DNA of 36,944 nucleotides. Origin: Calothrix sp. MO_167.B12 (GTDB taxonomy: Bacteria > Cyanobacteriota > Cyanobacteriia > Cyanobacteriales > Nostocaceae). Position 1 is the first letter of the stretch, and each line of letters begins with the position of its first letter. Below, piece by piece: positions 33,632 to 36,944 of the stretch. The translations under genes were made by a program, and so were the position numbers. Where the stretch lies: NCBI GenBank assembly GCA_030066045.1, contig JASJCJ010000040.1, positions 1 through 36,944 on the forward strand, given 5' to 3'. The notes beneath the pieces are model-generated. The model did no database searches. It saw only the letters and a list, made by a program, of their open reading frames with translations, and was not told where the DNA came from.

Positions 33632-34634
33632 AGGTAACTTGATTCAACCACCAATATTTGTCCACACCCATAAAGAAACTGGGAATCAGATAACACCAAA
33701 CTGTGCAACCTTCACATACATCTAGTTTGCCTTGGGATTGGCGGTATTCTTCCACCTTTTGGGACTCTCGGTATAGCTCGTAGAGCTTGCCATTAATGGG
33801 AACCCCGGTTTGGGCAAAATGATAGCAAGGTAACAACAGTTCGTCGTTGGGAGATATGGCAATCACCGCATCCACTGCCTTACAGCGAGGATTTTTAGTG
33901 TCATTGCCCCCAGCTTCAATAAAAGCTAGTGCAGCCTTATTGTAACCGACATTGTTATATTTCTTAGCAACAGCTGCAATTGCCGCTATCATGTCTGGGG
34001 TTGGATTCTTGTTGGAGTTGTAGTTTTCATGGGCTGTAAAAGCGGGATTTAACCAAACTCGCACCCCTAATTGTTGACCCAACTCTCCTATTTCTTCTAG
34101 GCGTTGGTAGTTTTGGGCGGTGACAGTGTGGTTCAGGACTGGATACTCTCCCAAAGATTGGGCGATCGCTACTGATTTGGTTAAGGTATCAAAAATTTGT
34201 ACTCCCCGCGAGCGATCGTGTGTATCCGCATCCGCTCCATCCAAAGAAAAGTTTAAAAAGTCAATTAGACCTTTCATTTCCTCTGCTTTCTGTGGGTACA
34301 GAATCGTATTTGTCGTCATACTGGTATAAAAACCCTGCCGTTTCGCTTCCGTATAAATTTGCCCAACGTCATCTCGCAATAAGGGTTCGCCACCAGTAAA
34401 ATCAATGTACTTGACGCCTAAACGGCGTAAGTCTTGGAGATTATGTTTAATAGTTTCAAAATTCGCCTCTTTTCCTGGTTCTAACGCCCATATATTACAA
34501 AAATGACAGCGAGCGTTACAGCGATATGTCAGATAGTAGTTTGCAACCAGTGGAGCCATAAGTATTAACCCACTCAAATATTCTCTTAACACATCTTTAA
34601 ATGTAGTTAACCAAGAGTCAATCAATTTTGACAA
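33585..34634 (-). CDS. Radical SAM protein with C-terminal extra cysteines
   Basis: 349 residues. CNARCHFCNIW gives the CX3CX2C 4Fe-4S/SAM motif (Cys39, Cys43, Cys46), and DFTGGEPLLR (78-87) binds SAM. Later cysteines (NPRCKAV, LLPCYHF, VCEGCTVWC) resemble the SPASM/twitch auxiliary cluster region. Such enzymes do radical chemistry on peptides, lipids or sugars. It is the upstream partner of the GT2 gene, overlapping it by 47 bp, so both likely act in one envelope glycan or lipid pathway. The first codon is TTG 34634 with no clear Shine-Dalgarno, and an internal ATG about 25 codons later is possible. Confidence 0.88.
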   Translation of the reverse strand: MSKLIDSWLTTFKDVLREYLSGLILMAPLVANYYLTYRCNARCHFCNIWALEPGKEANFETIKHNLQDLRRLGVKYIDFTGGEPLLRDDVGQIYTEAKRQGFYTSMTTNTILYPQKAEEMKGLIDFLNFSLDGADADTHDRSRGVQIFDTLTKSVAIAQSLGEYPVLNHTVTAQNYQRLEEIGELGQQLGVRVWLNPAFTAHENYNSNKNPTPDMIAAIAAVAKKYNNVGYNKAALAFIEAGGNDTKNPRCKAVDAVIAISPNDELLLPCYHFAQTGVPINGKLYELYRESQKVEEYRQSQGKLDVCEGCTVWCYLIPSFFMGVDKYWWLNQVTYASEFLARKRFLQRA

Positions 34635-34706
34635 ACAGATAATCTGTTGTTGATTTTTGATTGACGGTTGGCGGTTGGTGGTTGGCGGTTGGCAGTTTAA
34701 TTAATT

Positions 34707-34838
34707 ACTCCATCACTCCTTCACTCCTTCACTCCCTCACTCCTTCACTCCCTCACTCCTTCACTCCCTCACTCCTTCACTCCCTCACTCCTTCACTCCC
34801 TCACTCCCTCACTCCCTCACTCCTTCACTCCTTCCCTC
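34707..34838. repeat. ACTCCCTC/ACTCCTTC octamer tandem array
   Basis: About 16 tandem 8-bp units alternating CACTCCCT and CACTCCTT. A GGCGGTTGG-rich tract precedes it (34664-34695). This explains the whole 304-bp gap; an open frame across it is repeat-derived. Confidence 0.9.
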
Positions 34839-34938
34839 TATTTACCAATAGATGTGAGTGAATACAATACTTACTGGGAATAATAGGCACAATTACCCCA
34901 GTCCTCAATATTCACTCAAAAATAAAGAAGATTAGATC

Positions 34939-35313
34939 ATGTCCTTTGAGAAACTCCAACCTGCCACACCCCAACAGGCGAGTGTTTACCTACCCTATGT
35001 TGCAGGTAGTAAACGTAATTTTTTGCCCTATGCAATCAGCCTATATCAAAAAGGCGTTGTGGAAGGACAACGGAACATAGAAGGTAGCGATAGTATCCCT
35101 TTTGTTGCAACTTGGAATATTGCCAGACTCCCTTCTGACTTAACCCGTTGCCGATTGCAATTTGATGGCAACGCAGAACTCAGCTATGAAGTAATGATGG
35201 CGAGTTTTGAGTTTATTGGTTTTTTAATAGAAATTATGGAAAATTATAAACGCTCTCGTAAAACTGATTTTTCTCAAACTTTTTACCGCAAGCTCCTACG
35301 TATAGAAGATTAA
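34939..35313 (+). CDS. Unknown conserved-looking cyanobacterial protein
   Basis: 124 residues from ATG 34939. Soluble, mixed alpha/beta by composition: PYVAGSKRNFLPYAISLYQKG near the middle of the N-terminal half, VATWNIARLPSDLTRC, and a helical C-terminus EFIGFLIEIMENYKRSRK. No catalytic motif that I recognise. It is expressed singly: a true intrinsic terminator follows at 35444, with a MITE lying between gene and terminator. I am fairly sure it is a real gene, given its codon use and terminator, but cannot assign a function. Confidence 0.7.
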   Translation: MSFEKLQPATPQQASVYLPYVAGSKRNFLPYAISLYQKGVVEGQRNIEGSDSIPFVATWNIARLPSDLTRCRLQFDGNAELSYEVMMASFEFIGFLIEIMENYKRSRKTDFSQTFYRKLLRIED

Positions 35314-35334
35314 ATCCCAATTATGGTGATTTGA

Positions 35335-35437
35335 TACCGATTTAATCAATGATCGCAACACATCCCTTGGTAGAGACGTAGCGATGCTACGTCACCGAAC
35401 AAGAATCTATTTGTCGCATTATTTTTTGAAATTGGTA
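35335..35437. mobile_element. MITE-like element, family 2, copy near 35.4 kb
   Basis: About 103 bp from TACCGATTTAATCAATG to TTTTTTGAAATTGGTA, with GACGTAGC/GCTACGTC at the centre. Shares TTGTCGCATT or TGTCGCATT next to the right end with the copy at 27820-27917. It separates the preceding gene from its terminator. Confidence 0.7.
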
Positions 35438-35443
35438 TAACTT

Positions 35444-35470
35444 CCCACCCATCAAATGGGTGGGATTTTT
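35444..35470 (+). terminator. Intrinsic terminator
   Basis: 9-bp stem CCCACCCAT/ATGGGTGGG, CAA loop, then ATTTTTG. Serves the gene at 34939-35313. Confidence 0.85.
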
Positions 35471-35591
35471 GTGTTACCGAGCTAACTTATCTACACTTGT
35501 TGCCAAGTTTAGTTTATTAGCAAGCTCGATTGCCTGAGTTCGACCTAAAATTAGAAAACACCTAGTTGGGTTTTACTGAACTTCAAAATTT

Positions 35592-35596
35592 AGGAG
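35592..35596 (+). promoter_or_regulatory. Ribosome binding site for a GTG start
   Basis: AGGAG seven bases before GTG 35604. It fixes the start of the phosphotransacetylase-family gene. Confidence 0.75.
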
Positions 35597-35603
35597 TGCA
35601 TGT

Positions 35604-36695
35604 GTGCCAAAATCTGCTAAATATTTGCTTATTGGCTCGACGGAAGCTTATAGCGGTAAATCGGCTACCGTATTAGGTCTATCTCATCTACTACAGGAGA
35701 AACAACTGGATATTGGCTATGGCAAACCCCTAGGAATTTGCTCCAATGCCGCCGATGAAATCGTGGATGAAGATGTTGAGTTCATTACAAATAGTCTAAA
35801 ACTATCTCCAACACGTATTGCACCAACTGTACTCGCTTTAGATGAGGCAACTGTAGAAAAACGCTTGAGAGGTGAAGATCCAACAGATTATCAACAAGCT
35901 CTAGCCCAAAAATATCTAGAACAGCAGTTGGGTGAATTGGTATTACTGGAAGGTCCTGGTAATTTGACCGCAGGTTGTTTGTTTGACTTATCTTTATCAC
36001 AAGTTGCCCAGGTAATTGATGCTACAGTCATTTTAGTGACTCGCTATCATTCCTTGGCTTCCATAGAGTCTCTTTTAGCTTCCAAACAGCTTTTGGGAGA
36101 ACGTTTGATTGGTGTAGTTATTAATGATGTACCAGAAAAGCAACTGCCCTTGGTAGACAGTACAATGAAACCTTTTTTGGAACAACAGGGTATTCCCTTA
36201 CTGGGGGTATTACCAACAAGTGATTTACTACGTAGTGTCAGCGTGCGGGAACTGGTACACCAACTACAGGCAGATATTCTTTGCTGTGGCGATCGCTTGG
36301 ATTTAATGGTGGAAAGTTTGGCAATTGGAGCCATGAATGTCAACTCGGCAGTCAAATATTTTCGCAAACGTCGCAATATGGCAGTAGTCACGGGAGGCGA
36401 TCGCGTGGAAATTCAACAAGCTGCTTTGGAAACTTCTACCCAATGCCTAATTCTCACAGGCAAACTCCCACCCCAACCATTTATCCTCAGCCGTGCAGAG
36501 GAGCTAGAAATCCCCATTTTATCAGTAGATTTAGACACTCTTACTACTGTGGAAATTGTGGATCATACCTTTGGTCAGGTGCGGGTGCATGAACCGATCA
36601 AAGTTGACTTTATTCGCCATCTCATGACCGAGCATTTTGATGTGGAACGGTTGTTGGATATTCTGGGTTTAAGCCCAGCAGCAACTTTATCCTAA
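35604..36695 (+). CDS. Phosphotransacetylase-family protein (BioD-like + DRTGG domains)
   Basis: 363 residues from GTG 35604. The N-terminal P-loop domain of BioD/CobQ type has GSTEAYSGKS (11-20) and LVLLEGPGNLTAG. A DRTGG domain follows (about 243-340, NSAVKYFRKR...AVVTGGDR). In long bacterial Pta proteins these two domains precede the acetyl-transferring domain. Here that catalytic domain is absent and the protein ends properly at LSPAATLS, so it cannot be a phosphate acetyltransferase alone. It is more likely a regulatory or ATP-sensing stand-alone form, as is common in cyanobacteria. A hairpin terminator follows at 36741. Confidence 0.87.
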   Translation: MPKSAKYLLIGSTEAYSGKSATVLGLSHLLQEKQLDIGYGKPLGICSNAADEIVDEDVEFITNSLKLSPTRIAPTVLALDEATVEKRLRGEDPTDYQQALAQKYLEQQLGELVLLEGPGNLTAGCLFDLSLSQVAQVIDATVILVTRYHSLASIESLLASKQLLGERLIGVVINDVPEKQLPLVDSTMKPFLEQQGIPLLGVLPTSDLLRSVSVRELVHQLQADILCCGDRLDLMVESLAIGAMNVNSAVKYFRKRRNMAVVTGGDRVEIQQAALETSTQCLILTGKLPPQPFILSRAEELEIPILSVDLDTLTTVEIVDHTFGQVRVHEPIKVDFIRHLMTEHFDVERLLDILGLSPAATLS

Positions 36696-36740
36696 ATCAG
36701 ATTGCCACTACATTGGATTAGCTGATGAAAGATGGTAAGC

Positions 36741-36765
36741 AAGGGCACACCTAAGGTGTGCCCTT
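36741..36765 (+). terminator. Hairpin after the phosphotransacetylase-family gene
   Basis: Perfect 11-bp stem AAGGGCACACC/GGTGTGCCCTT, TAA loop, 46 bp past the stop. No T-run follows, so it is only a likely terminator or a repeat. Confidence 0.6.
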
Positions 36766-36809
36766 GATAATAGGTAAATTCAGATGGGGGAATTTTAGAC
36801 AGTTATTTT

Positions 36810-36944
36810 GACGTACTCCCTGGGATAAATCCGCAGGGATTCTCAAAGGATGTTACGAGGCAGGATAAATCCTTGCCTCTCCACCTTTTTTCCTGCTTCT
36901 TAGACTCTTAACTAGACTGTTACCAGTCCCCGTCAGAACGTCTC
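36810..36944 (-). ncRNA. Putative omega-RNA and right end of a second IS200/IS605-type element
   Basis: Minus strand: after the tnpB-like tail, GAATCCCTGCGGATTTATCC and the closing CAGGGAGTACGTC form the hairpin (TCCCTG/CAGGGA with GGAT/TCC inner pairing, about 36817-36839) known from right ends of cyanobacterial IS605-type elements. A second stem, GAGGCAAGGATTTATCCTGCCTC, lies at about 36857-36879. The element would end near 36810 and the guide would be read leftwards from there. The 5' limit is beyond the window or inside tnpB. Different sequence from the left-edge element. Confidence 0.5.
36853..36944 (-). CDS. tnpB: TnpB C-terminal tail (partial, cut by right edge)
   Basis: On the minus strand one frame is open from the window edge to a TAA at 36853-36855 and encodes 29 residues beginning DVLTGTGNSLVKSLRS and rich in Lys/Arg/Gly. 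Cyanobacterial TnpB proteins often end in such a basic tail just after the last zinc-binding CGD segment; the DV here could follow directly from it, but the needed bases lie outside. The call depends on the adjoining right-end hairpin and is tentative. Transcription would run into the window, opposite to the left-edge element. Confidence 0.45.
   Translation of the reverse strand, partial: DVLTGTGNSLVKSLRSRKKGGEARIYPAS

Noticed and set aside
34661-34861. 66-codon open frame
   Set aside because: It is only the translation of the ACTCCYTC tandem array.

Overview
The window looks like a chromosomal segment of a filamentous (Nostocales-type) cyanobacterium. Evidence read directly: many copies of the HIP1 octamer GCGATCGC (e.g. 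near 909, 1049, 4765, 9040, 16671, 25803, 32109), heptameric tandem repeats of the TTATTAC/TTAGTTG/TTGCCTA kind, numerous small palindromic repeats, and cyanobacterium-typical gene families (three Uma2-family proteins, NB-ARC STAND ATPase with a cyanobacterial N-terminal HTH-like domain, SDR with a CIA30 insertion, CBS/USP-fused ClC, EndoU). Both edges carry what looks like the 3' end of a tnpB gene plus the right end/omega-RNA of two different IS200/IS605-type elements, both pointing inward. This is consistent with an assembly contig ending at multicopy insertion sequences.

Layout. 1-430: tnpB tail and omega-RNA. 0.5-4.5 kb: TPR protein, dihydroxyacetone kinase subunit DhaK without a visible DhaL, PlsC-like acyltransferase. 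4.8-10.5 kb: accessory stretch with three Uma2-family proteins, a lipoprotein + small helical protein operon, and a short NB-ARC STAND ATPase. 10.7-16.3 kb: SDR-CIA30 protein, exported coiled-coil protein, GFA-type zinc protein, unknown helical protein, amidase + SDR operon. 16.4-22.4 kb: accessory island almost free of HIP1 sites. It carries a two-gene unit made of a ParA-type ATPase with an N-terminal HsdR-like PD-(D/E)XK domain and a ParB-like/Rho_N protein, a nucleoside 2-deoxyribosyltransferase-like protein, a non-secreted SNase-type nuclease with a four-helix membrane protein, and an exported EndoU ribonuclease. 23-29 kb: FAD oxidoreductase of the carotenoid isomerase/retinol saturase type, large ClC-CBS-USP-USP protein, and prs. 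30-36.7 kb: membrane Ser/Thr kinase, overlapping radical SAM + GT2 glycosyltransferase pair, an unknown small protein, and a BioD-like/DRTGG protein of the phosphotransacetylase family.

Core metabolic genes (prs, dhaK, amidase/SDR, acyltransferase) alternate with accessory genes and dense non-coding repeats. At least four repeat families can be defined by eye: a 13-bp-flanked family (CTAACTTGAAAAT, four copies), a TACCRATT-ended MITE family (one copy nested in the former with a TTA target duplication), a roughly 95-105 bp MITE with TTAAGC..CTAAATTGTATA-like ends (two copies), and an ACGTGAGTTCG-ended element. Several of these sit between a gene and its intrinsic terminator.

The best candidate for an undescribed system is the ParA/PD-(D/E)XK fusion plus ParB-like/Rho_N operon (16397-18447), which has an inverted-repeat and direct-repeat array directly upstream and other nuclease/nucleotide-acting genes beside it. 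Functions there are inferred from motifs only.
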